DNA from: DATGSL01 sp964645585
Lineage (GTDB): Bacteria; Verrucomicrobiota; Verrucomicrobiia; Opitutales; T3Sed10-336
NCBI GenBank assembly: GCA_964645585.1
Contig: CAZYAN010000093.1
Coordinates: 1 to 6,388, forward strand
Length of the DNA: 6,388 nt
Direction of reading: 5' to 3'
Positions 1 to 6,146 of the stretch are shown here, piece after piece (within the stretch, counting starts at the first letter, position 1; every line of letters begins with the position of its first letter). The position numbers and the translations under genes are program-made. The notes under the pieces are model-generated. The model made no database searches. It was not told the origin of the DNA and saw only the letters and a program-made list of their open reading frames with translations.

Positions 1-24
1 CCACCTTCCCACTTTCCCACTTTT
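1..24. repeat. 8-bp tandem repeat at left edge, unit TTCCCACT
   Basis: Two exact tandem copies of TTCCCACT occupy 6-13 and 14-21. They are flanked by a partial unit at 1-5 and a TTTT tail. On the minus strand this reads as GTGGGAAA repeats starting about 10 nt after the stop codon of the repeat-bearing membrane protein. The array is probably cut by the window edge, so its full length is unknown. It is too short and too low in complexity to be a CRISPR array. Similar short purine-rich minisatellites are, from memory, common between genes in verrucomicrobial genomes; that is not checked here. Confidence 0.5.
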
Positions 25-31
25 CAAACCT

Positions 32-1939
32 TCACCAAACGATCGCCAATGCCGCGCCCAGCGCGGAAAATACGCCGGACACCACCGCCGTGCCTACCAT
101 CCACCAAGCCGCGGACGCGGAGGCTTTGCGAACGTTCTCCGCCTCATGAATCATCGTGGCACGCGCTTCACGGATCCGTTCCCGAACCTGGTCTTCAATC
201 TTTTCGGCCCGGCGCAGCACGTTTTCCTTCGCTTGCTCAAAATGAAGAACCATCCGCTCGGCATCCTCCTTGGATATGTTTTTCCGGGAACTCAACAGCG
301 CAACGAGCGAATCGCGATCGTACAGCTTCATCCGCGCGCGAAGAACTTTCAGCGACGACTTCGGATCATGCAGCATGTGCTCAAAATCCGTGCGGATGCG
401 ATCGTAGTCGAATTCAGGCCGGCCGAGGGAACTGAGATACTTCCGAAGCCGATCCTCGACTCGGCTCGGCATGCGCTTCAGCTGGGACACTTTCTCGCCT
501 GTCGTCTCCGCGGCGTGATGCTGCATTTCACCGGCATCTTCTTTCATCCCTTTCGTCTTGTCTTTAACGAACTGAATCGCCCGCTCGACGTAGGAGATCA
601 GTTTGTCCGCTTTCTCTTCGCCCATTTCGCCCCTCTGAGCCAGGAGCGAAACCAGAGTGGACCGGTCGAACGCCCGCAGCCGGTTAAGCAGCACTTCTTT
701 GGAAGCGCCCGGGTCTTCAAAAATCTTGTTGATGTCTTCACGGATGCGATCGGGATCCAATTCCTCGCGACCCGTTCGGCGCAAATATTCCTCAAGTTTC
801 GCCCGCGCGTGCTGCACACCCGCTTCGCCGCCGGAAGCGACTTTGCCGATCGCCGCCTCCGCTTTCTCCACACCTGTCCCTTCCGAGCGCAGCGCCGAAC
901 TGATCTCGCCGTACATGTCCTTCAGCTTTGCGGCATCCTCCTTCTTCAACGTCGGTTCTTCATCCACAAGCTTGAAGAACGTCTCCCGATCCAGATGCCC
1001 TTCGGCCATTTCTGAATGCTGCTCAAGCTGGACATTCTTGAGCAGATCGATTAATTCCGCTTTTACACGATCCAAGTCGATCGGCCGCGGCTGAAGGCGT
1101 TCGACATACTCATCCAGCTTCCGGGTGATCGCCTTCATGTCGAAACCCTGACTTAATTCCTCGCGAATCGCCGCGGCCGCTTCATGGCTGATCCGCGAAA
1201 TTTTCGCATCAGTCGACGTCCCAAACACACTCTTGGCGGCGGAGAACGAACTGCGGAGCCCGCTCAAGGCCGCCGTAAAAACGCCGCCAATCAGCGTGGA
1301 AACGGACCGCAGCTCAAGGTAAGTCATCAGCGCAAAGAACGCCGCCCAAATAATCAGGCCGAGGGTGATTCCCATCCAAACAGTGCCGACCACCGTCAGC
1401 CGCACCGCGAGCAAAGACGCGAAGAAGAGCGAAAGGCTGGCCGTGATTACCGTCCAGATCCCGACAGCTCGGCTCAGTTTCACCATCGGAGATCCCCCCT
1501 TTTCCTCTTCCTCCGTTTCGTGAACGACCGCTTGAGTTGCCGACTCGTCCCGGTGCTCGGGCTCGCGCGTCCGCACCGTCGCCTGGTCGTACTCCCACTG
1601 GCCGCCCGGCTCCGCCTTCAACTGATCCGCGCGCTCCTTCTCTTGCTCGTGCCAATGCTTCTCCGCCTTTTTCTCCACATTGCCCACAAGACTGATGCCC
1701 GAAGCGACCGACAGGGAAGTCAGCAGAATCTGAAAGCCGATCGCCAAGATCACTCCGCCGATCACGGCAATAAAAAAGTGCGGACTATAGGCCACGCCGA
1801 CCGACTCGACTCCCGCCTGTGCGAACACGCACGGCGCGCCGATCCATAAAGCAAGACAGCCTGCGGTGAGTGTTTTGATGGATCGTCCGATTTTCATAGG
1901 CTCTGGATTCTGGGCGGTTTCTCTTTCGATCGCGGCCAT
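32..1939 (-). CDS. Hypothetical multi-span membrane protein with three ~76-residue repeats
   Basis: The function is not recognised. With the start at 1939 the product is 635 residues. In order, it has a signal-peptide-like stretch (residues 15-42: basic MKIGRSIK, hydrophobic core, then VFAQA), a membrane span at about 55-75, and a charged linker (about 85-148) rich in K/E/H then D/E. Two further spans follow at about 158-179 and 182-210. A long, mostly helical region (about 213-600) comes next, then a final hydrophobic segment at about 611-634 ending ALAIVW. The helical region holds three copies of one repeat, at about 274-350, 381-456 and 497-572. Shared positions are LxxYL, GRxE, DxDRIR, DP, DRxxLVxLL, R and a late E/A pair. 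Copies 2 and 3 align without gaps at about 38% identity; copy 1 is diverged. By the positive-inside rule the linker and repeats are probably cytoplasmic. The ATG at 1939 is chosen because GGAAGGAGG lies upstream with a 10-nt spacer. The ATG at 1897 (621 residues) gives a cleaner signal peptide but a weak ribosome site. Similar 'DRxxLVxLLxxR' repeats are remembered from cyanobacterial membrane proteins (unverified). Confidence 0.85.
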   Translation of the reverse strand: MAAIERETAQNPEPMKIGRSIKTLTAGCLALWIGAPCVFAQAGVESVGVAYSPHFFIAVIGGVILAIGFQILLTSLSVASGISLVGNVEKKAEKHWHEQEKERADQLKAEPGGQWEYDQATVRTREPEHRDESATQAVVHETEEEEKGGSPMVKLSRAVGIWTVITASLSLFFASLLAVRLTVVGTVWMGITLGLIIWAAFFALMTYLELRSVSTLIGGVFTAALSGLRSSFSAAKSVFGTSTDAKISRISHEAAAAIREELSQGFDMKAITRKLDEYVERLQPRPIDLDRVKAELIDLLKNVQLEQHSEMAEGHLDRETFFKLVDEEPTLKKEDAAKLKDMYGEISSALRSEGTGVEKAEAAIGKVASGGEAGVQHARAKLEEYLRRTGREELDPDRIREDINKIFEDPGASKEVLLNRLRAFDRSTLVSLLAQRGEMGEEKADKLISYVERAIQFVKDKTKGMKEDAGEMQHHAAETTGEKVSQLKRMPSRVEDRLRKYLSSLGRPEFDYDRIRTDFEHMLHDPKSSLKVLRARMKLYDRDSLVALLSSRKNISKEDAERMVLHFEQAKENVLRRAEKIEDQVRERIREARATMIHEAENVRKASASAAWWMVGTAVVSGVFSALGAALAIVW

Positions 1940-1949
1940 CGGCGCGGTG

Positions 1950-1957
1950 CCTCCTTC
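1950..1957 (-). promoter_or_regulatory. Strong ribosome binding site for the repeat membrane protein
   Basis: On the minus strand GGAAGGAGG (roughly 1958 down to 1950) is an almost perfect anti-16S match, 10 nt before the ATG at 1939. It is the strongest Shine-Dalgarno in the window; the other three genes have AGGA or nothing obvious. It decides in favour of the upstream start, although the signal-peptide-like sequence begins at the second ATG (1897). The ATG at 1960 overlaps this site and is therefore unlikely. Confidence 0.55.
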
Positions 1958-2007
1958 CATGCCAAACACCGAAAGAAGCGCCTCTCCGACCGTGCCTCGT
2001 CGCTTTG

Positions 2008-2025
2008 CTTTGGTTGAACCCAAAG
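2008..2025 (-). promoter_or_regulatory. Inverted repeat in the leader of the repeat membrane protein
   Basis: CTTTGG (2008-2013) and CCAAAG (2020-2025) are perfect inverted copies around TTGAAC. The inner GGTT-G-AACC also forms an overlapping dyad. It lies about 70-85 nt upstream of the chosen start. It could be a protein-binding site or a leader hairpin; a chance dyad cannot be excluded. No convincing -35/-10 pair was found in 1960-2124. Confidence 0.25.
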
Positions 2026-2097
2026 GTACTCGCGCTCCCGCACCGCACAATCAGGGATGAACACGCTTCCCCGTTACGTGCGGTCCCCTAGCCTGAT

Positions 2098-2111
2098 CCG
2101 GGAACCCCCGG
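2098..2111 (-). terminator. GC hairpin after the DUF1961-like gene, weak terminator candidate
   Basis: CCGGG (2098-2102) pairs with CCCGG (2107-2111) around a 4-nt loop, 13 nt beyond the TAA of the DUF1961-like gene. The 5-bp all-GC stem is stable, but no T-run follows it on the minus strand. A TAATTTT follows it on the plus strand, where no gene needs terminating. It may limit read-through into the next gene, but it is not a canonical intrinsic terminator. Confidence 0.25.
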
Positions 2112-2124
2112 TAATTTTCAATGA

Positions 2125-2922
2125 TTAATCACTTTCGATCCGGTAAACCCGCACATCATCCCACCACAGATCTGTACGAAAAGTCCGCAGACCAAACAAA
2201 CCTTCACGCAGCGGTTCTTCGTCTTCCCATTGCAAATATTCTTTCCCGTCGACAGCAAATGTGATCACCCCTCCGCGCCGAATAATCGTCAGGTTGTAGG
2301 TTTGACCTGCATGAACCCCCATCGGATCGTACGTTTCGCTCACCAGTTCGAAACCAGGACATCGCCGCAATCGAAACCGGGCGTGCGGATGCCCCGATTC
2401 GGTCAAGCCAAACTCCTCTTGATGGTCCCGGAGAAACGTAACGATATAGCCGTTCAAATCATGATACCGCCGATAAGCCGCATCCGCGCGATCCCCGCGC
2501 GTTTCAAACAGCGGCCGTCCTTCGGGATCGGAATAAAAGAAAAAGAGATTGATGTTGTTCGCCCCGATTGACGACCCGACAACATGGGCTTTCGCCTCAA
2601 TTCTCACGTCGCCGGACACCGGCGTTCTGCACCAGACCGTCGCGACTTGGCCCGACGCCCCGGCCGCGGGGTCCGCCTCGACAAACAAGCGCCCGGCCTG
2701 AATATACGCGCGCTCGCCGCCTTCGATCCACCACTCATGATCCCGAACGATCCGCCCATCCTCAAACTCCGCATCCTCTCCGTTAAAGTTCTCGCTCCAC
2801 AACAACGTCCCGCCGCCTTCTCCCTCCGGTAAAAAAGAACCAACCGCCATCAATACCGCCCCGCCCAGAAGCCAAGAAAGTAGGCAGACAACAATGCGCC
2901 TTGAGCCGTATGCCGCGATCAT
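2125..2922 (-). CDS. Secreted or anchored ConA-like beta-sandwich protein, DUF1961-like
   Basis: The 265-residue product has a hydrophobic N-terminal helix (about residues 9-29, after Arg-Arg), so it is exported or membrane-anchored; no lipobox or clear AxA cleavage site is visible. The rest (about 38-262) looks like a concanavalin/LamG-type jelly roll. It opens with LLWSENF, is rich in alternating beta pattern and aromatics, and closes with WWDDVRVYRI, as in carbohydrate-binding or glycoside-hydrolase-related domains. The segments ANNINLFFFYSDPEG, YHDLNGYIVTFL and RFRLRRCPGFELVSE (about residues 121-196) resemble DUF1961 proteins, which are frequent in PVC and Bacteroidota polysaccharide-degradation contexts. 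This match is from memory. A sugar-binding or polysaccharide-acting role is therefore an inference, and no catalytic residue can be named. The ATG at 2922 is chosen because AGGA lies 7 nt upstream and the signal helix follows directly; an upstream TTG at 2964 would add 14 residues with no hydrophobicity. The nearest relatives could instead be GH16-like or 3-keto-glycoside hydrolase (DUF1080) proteins. Confidence 0.8.
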   Translation of the reverse strand: MIAAYGSRRIVVCLLSWLLGGAVLMAVGSFLPEGEGGGTLLWSENFNGEDAEFEDGRIVRDHEWWIEGGERAYIQAGRLFVEADPAAGASGQVATVWCRTPVSGDVRIEAKAHVVGSSIGANNINLFFFYSDPEGRPLFETRGDRADAAYRRYHDLNGYIVTFLRDHQEEFGLTESGHPHARFRLRRCPGFELVSETYDPMGVHAGQTYNLTIIRRGGVITFAVDGKEYLQWEDEEPLREGLFGLRTFRTDLWWDDVRVYRIESD

Positions 2923-2990
2923 CGTTCCATCCTGACCGTCCGATGCTGTCCCTTCAAGATTCAACCTCGCCGGCCTTCCAGACGGATTTT

Positions 2991-3056
2991 ACTATTTCAG
3001 TTCCTTCGTTCGCTGCCTTCGCTCCCTTCTGTTCCAGGTCCGACTCGGAGAACCTG
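2991..3056. repeat. Intergenic 9-bp tandem repeat with adjoining imperfect hairpin
   Basis: Two tandem 9-mers, CGCTGCCTT (3011-3019) and CGCTCCCTT (3020-3028), differ at one base and are flanked by degenerate units (CCTTCGTT at 3003-3010, CTTCTG after). On the minus strand they read as AAGGNAGCG steps. Directly beside them is a dyad: GTTC (3031-3034) matches GAAC (3050-3053), CAGGT (3035-3039) matches ACCTG (3052-3056), and TCCGA-C-TCGGA lies at 3039-3049. The block lies between the vWA gene and the DUF1961-like gene. The dyad could act as a weak terminator about 100 nt after the vWA stop, but no T-run follows. An AT-rich patch at about 3085-3125 is the most likely place for a promoter of the DUF1961-like gene; no clear boxes were found. 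Confidence 0.4.
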
Positions 3057-3148
3057 TGTCACCGGATGAGCCCCAGAGCTTCCAAGACAAATAAACAAAG
3101 AAAACATATAAATGACCATTAAATCAGTTTTCGACTCGGTGCATTCTT

Positions 3149-5266
3149 CTATGGATTCTCCGTTTTGCCAGCTGCATCCGAAAGCCGCGAGGCACGGTTG
3201 ACGAGCTGCAGAAAATCCGAGCGGTAGCCTTCCGCGTCCTCTCCGAGAGCCGTGGCCGCGGCATCACGAATTTCGCGCCACGAATACCCGCCGACGTGCT
3301 CGGAGTTGCGGAGGCGCATCCCGAAAGCCGCAACCGCAGCGCCAAACCGGAAGTCCGCTGACGCGTCGCGGAAGGCAGCGGGCGTCTCAACAGAGACGGT
3401 ATGGACGAGCAATTGACTCGCATCCTCGCCCGGACGCTTGAACCGAAGTTTCACCGTCGCCAGCTCGCCGCTGGTCTCATCAGCCGTCGCCGAAGTGGCG
3501 GCTTGGTAACGCAGCGGATCGACATCCGGCAAGTTCATCTCCACTCCAGCCGGAACAATTTCATAAAAAGCGGTCACCGTATGCCCGGGTCCGATATCGC
3601 CCGCGCGCGCGGAGTCGTCATTGAACTGCTCCGGCCGGAGTTCCCGGTTTTCGTATCCAATCAATCGGTACGCTTCCACTTCGGCTGGATTGAATTCCAC
3701 TTGGATCTTCACGTCGCGGGCGATCGTGAAGAGATTGGCGGCGATCTCCTTCAGAAACACCTTTCGCGACTCGGCTTCGCTGTCGATGTAGCCGTAGGTT
3801 CCTTTCCCTTTTTCGGAGAGCTCTTCGAGCATGTTGTCCTTGTAATTTCCCATCCCGAAGCCGAGCACAGTTAACGAAACGCCCGCGTCGGCATTCTCCT
3901 GGACCAAATCAGCGAGCTGTCCGCGGTCGGTGACGCCGACATTGAAGTCGCCGTCGGTGCAGAGAATGACGCGATTGTTACCGCCATCGATGAAATGGTC
4001 ACGCGCCGTCGCATATGCCAGCTCGATTCCCTGACCGGCATTCGTCGATCCGCCCGATTCGAGACGTTCGATCGCGTGCAGAATTGTCTCTTTATTGTCG
4101 GCGGTCGTCGAAGGAAGTGCGATCCCGGACGCGCCGGCATAGACCACGATCGCCACCCGGTCGCGCTGGTCGAGCCGGTCGACGAGCAGCCGAAGCGATT
4201 TTTTGACCAAGGGCAGACGGTTGGGGCCGGACATTGACCCGGAGACATCCATCAGGAAAACCAGATTCGAAGGCGGCCGGTCGGCCCACGGCACCTCATA
4301 TCCTTTTAAATTGATTCGAAGCAGCCGGTGAGCCGGCGCCCACGGAGCAACCGATTGCTCGAGATGCACCGCGAACGGATCGCCGCCTTCCGACGGAGCG
4401 CGAGCGGGTGGACTGTCGCTGTAGGGAAAGTAGTTGATCAGCTCCTCGATCCGAACGGCGTTTGGAGGCGGCAACTGTCCGTTTATCAGAAACTCGCGGA
4501 CTTTCGCGTAGCTTGCGGTGTCGACGTCGATGGAAAAAGTCGACAAAGGCGCGACGGAGGGAGAACGGAAATCCGCCTCGGCAATCGGATCAAAGGCGTC
4601 GGTGTTCCAACGGTCGGACGGAATCGGCATCTTGTTCTCCCGTCCGCGGACCGGATGCCGTGTAGCAGCAAGCGCTGGTGCTTCCGACTCATAAAGGTAG
4701 AGCTGCCGTTCCATGCGATCCAATGCACGAGGTGCGGGAGGCGGCCCCTCTGCTGGCGCCGCCGCGGAGGGAGCGGTCATGGCAATGATCTCGTTTGCCG
4801 TCGCCCGCTCGTCCGATCCCGACTTCGCTGCCTGCTCTTCCAGTCGTGCCTGCGGCTGTTCCAGGCTCGAGTAACCGCGCTCCGGCATCCGCCTGGCGGC
4901 GTCGCGTACTCTTCCAACGGTTGGAATGAAAATGGAGGCGAGGACGCCGAGAACCATCAATGTCGCCGCGATATTCAAGCAGATCCTCCAAGCGGGAGTC
5001 CGCGGTTCTTCGTATAGGTCCTCAAACGGCTCTGTGGTGATTGCCGCGGGATGGAGCCTGGCTTTCTCAGCCTCGGTCAGTTCGGGCGCGGGTTCAGCAG
5101 CAAGGGCCTCTTTAATCGCGGCGCTTGTCGCGCGAATCGCATCAACCGCGGCGCGCAGCTCTGGAGACGCGGCAACGGCCGCCTCGATCTGCTTGATTTG
5201 AGTTGGATCCGTAATCTCACCGAGCGCGTAAGCCGTGATTTCAGGATCGTCTGGAGAAAATTTCAT
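3149..5266 (-). CDS. vWA / DUF3520 (YfbK-type) protein fused to an anti-sigma-like N-terminus
   Basis: The product is 705 residues. Residues 1-50 (MKFSPDDPEITAYALGEI, then a helix with ASPELRAAV) match the zinc-less anti-sigma-like segment often fused to vWA proteins in PVC bacteria; no His/Cys zinc ligands are present. One membrane span lies at about 94-116 (ICLNIAATLMVLGVLASIF), followed by a Pro/Ala-rich linker. A vWA_N domain lies at about 220-285, with FSIDVDTASYAKVREFL and RIEELINYF. The vWA domain (about 335-515) has a complete MIDAS: DVSGS at 340-344, Thr408 in GGSTNAG, and Asp438 in CTDGD. A DUF3520-type C-terminus fills the rest, ending in SDFLQLVNRA. Metal-dependent ligand binding outside the cytoplasmic membrane is expected for this fold, and the natural ligand is unknown. 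The gene starts 23 nt after the ECF sigma stop, so both are probably one transcript. The ATG at 5266 is chosen because family members begin MxFxPDDP. A TTG at 5293 overlapping the sigma stop would add nine residues; neither start has a good Shine-Dalgarno. Family assignment is firm; the anti-sigma role is inferred. Confidence 0.93.
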   Translation of the reverse strand: MKFSPDDPEITAYALGEITDPTQIKQIEAAVAASPELRAAVDAIRATSAAIKEALAAEPAPELTEAEKARLHPAAITTEPFEDLYEEPRTPAWRICLNIAATLMVLGVLASIFIPTVGRVRDAARRMPERGYSSLEQPQARLEEQAAKSGSDERATANEIIAMTAPSAAAPAEGPPPAPRALDRMERQLYLYESEAPALAATRHPVRGRENKMPIPSDRWNTDAFDPIAEADFRSPSVAPLSTFSIDVDTASYAKVREFLINGQLPPPNAVRIEELINYFPYSDSPPARAPSEGGDPFAVHLEQSVAPWAPAHRLLRINLKGYEVPWADRPPSNLVFLMDVSGSMSGPNRLPLVKKSLRLLVDRLDQRDRVAIVVYAGASGIALPSTTADNKETILHAIERLESGGSTNAGQGIELAYATARDHFIDGGNNRVILCTDGDFNVGVTDRGQLADLVQENADAGVSLTVLGFGMGNYKDNMLEELSEKGKGTYGYIDSEAESRKVFLKEIAANLFTIARDVKIQVEFNPAEVEAYRLIGYENRELRPEQFNDDSARAGDIGPGHTVTAFYEIVPAGVEMNLPDVDPLRYQAATSATADETSGELATVKLRFKRPGEDASQLLVHTVSVETPAAFRDASADFRFGAAVAAFGMRLRNSEHVGGYSWREIRDAAATALGEDAEGYRSDFLQLVNRASRLSDAAGKTENP

Positions 5267-5289
5267 TGCGTAGAAAATCGAAGAAGATT

Positions 5290-5814
5290 TCAATCTCCGG
5301 CGGCGACCAGGCGCGCACGGAGCGTTTTAAGAGCGGTGTGGAGAAGGAAGCCGACATTACCGACCGAAAGATCAGTGATCGCGGCGATCTCCTTGTAACT
5401 GAGGTCGTTTTGGAATTTCAGCCTGACGACCTCGCGCTGGTTTTCCGGCAGTGCCTCCATCAATCGGAGGATGCGCGCGTGGCTGTCCTGAACCTCGGCC
5501 GCGGAGTCTGGATTGGGATCGGCGGCGACCGGATCGGACGAAGCGCCGGCGTCGTCGATCGGGATCATGCGGCCCTCCTTTCGCCTGTAATCGAACGCTC
5601 GGTTCCGGCAGACGCGAAACAGCCACGCCTCGACATGACCGTCCACGGAAGTCCGAGGCACCCGCCAAAGGCGAACGAAGGTTTCCTGAACAACATCGCG
5701 CGCGCCGGCCTCGTCGCGAACAATGGATGCGGCGTAGCGCAAAAGAGACGCCGCGTGGCGGTCAACGACCTCCCGCAGCCATTCGGCGGAATCAGTTTCA
5801 ACATCGTGACTCAT
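5290..5814 (-). CDS. RNA polymerase sigma-70 factor, ECF subfamily
   Basis: The 174-residue product is a typical two-domain ECF sigma factor that would direct core RNA polymerase to a small set of promoters. Region 2 covers about residues 18-82, with ARDVVQETFVRLW (38-50) for core binding and HVEAWLFRVCRNRAFDYRRK (60-79) for -10 recognition. A short acidic linker (84-110) follows. Region 4 covers 111-170, with LMEALPENQREVVRLKF and the helix-turn-helix SYKEIAAITDLSVGNVGFLL (139-158) for -35 recognition. Length and order are normal, with no extra C-terminal domain. The ATG at 5814 is the only start that fits the family; no Shine-Dalgarno is visible before it. The vWA gene follows after 23 nt, and its N-terminus looks like an anti-sigma segment, so this pair is probably a regulator and its membrane partner. 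The exact ECF group cannot be assigned by eye. Confidence 0.95.
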   Translation of the reverse strand: MSHDVETDSAEWLREVVDRHAASLLRYAASIVRDEAGARDVVQETFVRLWRVPRTSVDGHVEAWLFRVCRNRAFDYRRKEGRMIPIDDAGASSDPVAADPNPDSAAEVQDSHARILRLMEALPENQREVVRLKFQNDLSYKEIAAITDLSVGNVGFLLHTALKTLRARLVAAGD

Positions 5815-5878
5815 CGATTGAGGATTCGCGGCGGCGCTTCATCTTCACGCCGCCAAAGAGACAACGAACGGCCGCGGC

Positions 5879-5912
5879 GATTTATTAGAGAAAAATTACC
5901 GTGCCGCGTCCA
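5879..5912 (-). promoter_or_regulatory. Candidate promoter of the sigma-vWA operon
   Basis: An AT-rich island stands out in GC-rich DNA about 65-85 nt upstream of the sigma start. On the minus strand it carries TAATAA (5887 down to 5882) as a possible -10. TGGACG lies 19 nt further upstream as a weak -35 (4 of 6 matches to TTGACA, long spacer). No typical ECF 'GAAC' -35 element was recognised, so autoregulation is not shown. Confidence 0.25.
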
Positions 5913-5932
5913 CTCGATCCGCGAGAAGCTTT

Positions 5933-6015
5933 CTTCAGCGCCAACGGTGCGCCATATCTTAGCCCAGCGCCACGCCCCGGGTTTCGCCCGCAAACACCAC
6001 CGCGCCCTGAAGGGC
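5933..6015. repeat. Mosaic of three hairpin-forming non-coding repeat modules
   Basis: Three short dyads follow each other. First, GCGCC-AAC-GG(T)GCGC near 5938-5953. Second, CCCAGCGC-CAC-GCCCCGGG near 5963-5981, with 6 of 8 stem positions paired. Third, GCCCT-GA-AGGGC at 6004-6015. They lie upstream of the sigma gene in DNA without a believable protein gene. From memory, similar successive 'CCCAGGGC..GCCCTGGG' and 'GGGCT..AGGCCC' modules are dispersed through PVC genomes and are often mis-annotated as small proteins. The imperfect stems suggest a decayed copy. Confidence 0.45.
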
Positions 6016-6085
6016 CGCCATAATCCTCGCTCTCCACGCCCGAATCACCGCGCAGCGAATGCATAAGCAGGATCGCGACCGTCAC

Positions 6086-6125
6086 ACCGATGTCCTCAGA
6101 TAAAGTGTAACCGATGTCCTCGGAT
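6086..6125. repeat. Direct repeat ACCGATGTCCTC(A/G)GAT, 24-bp period
   Basis: Two 16-bp copies at 6086-6101 and 6110-6125 differ at one base and are separated by an 8-nt spacer, AAAGTGTA. Closely spaced direct copies like this resemble the multiple transposase-binding sites near the ends of some insertion sequences, and the 'ACCGATGTC' word is familiar from such ends (memory only). No transposase gene or matching inverted end is visible in the window, so this would be an orphan end or remnant. Confidence 0.45.
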
Positions 6126-6146
6126 CATACCGCAACATTCTCCGCC

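Noticed and set aside
146..1015. Long plus-strand open frame of 289 codons opposite the repeat membrane protein
   Set aside because: It runs antisense to a gene with clear internal repeats and membrane spans. Its product is rich in R, F, H and L with no recognisable domain, as expected for a mirror frame in GC-rich DNA.
1184..1849. Plus-strand open frame of 221 codons
   Set aside because: Arg/Gln-rich mirror of the membrane-span region of the minus-strand gene; no ribosome site or domain.
3039..3139. CGACTCGG repeated at 3041 and 3132
   Set aside because: An 8-bp word occurring twice, once within the dyad and once near the vWA stop; too short to separate from chance.
4328..5017. Plus-strand open frame of 229 codons
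   Set aside because: It lies wholly within the vWA protein gene on the opposite strand and has no protein-like features.
5291..5293. TTG start for the vWA protein overlapping the sigma stop
   Set aside because: It would give translational coupling, but the added MKSSSIFYA is not family-like, while the ATG at 5266 gives the usual MxFxPDDP beginning.
5811..5993. Minus-strand 60-codon frame whose TGA overlaps the sigma ATG (ATGA)
   Set aside because: The overlap looks operon-like, but the frame needs a TTG start, has no ribosome site and is a translation of the hairpin repeat modules (PGAWRWAKIWRTVGAE), a type of sequence that often gives false small proteins.
5266..6066. Plus-strand open frame of 266 codons reaching into the repeat region
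   Set aside because: It covers the ECF sigma gene antisense and then non-coding repeats; composition is Arg-rich and no domain is seen.
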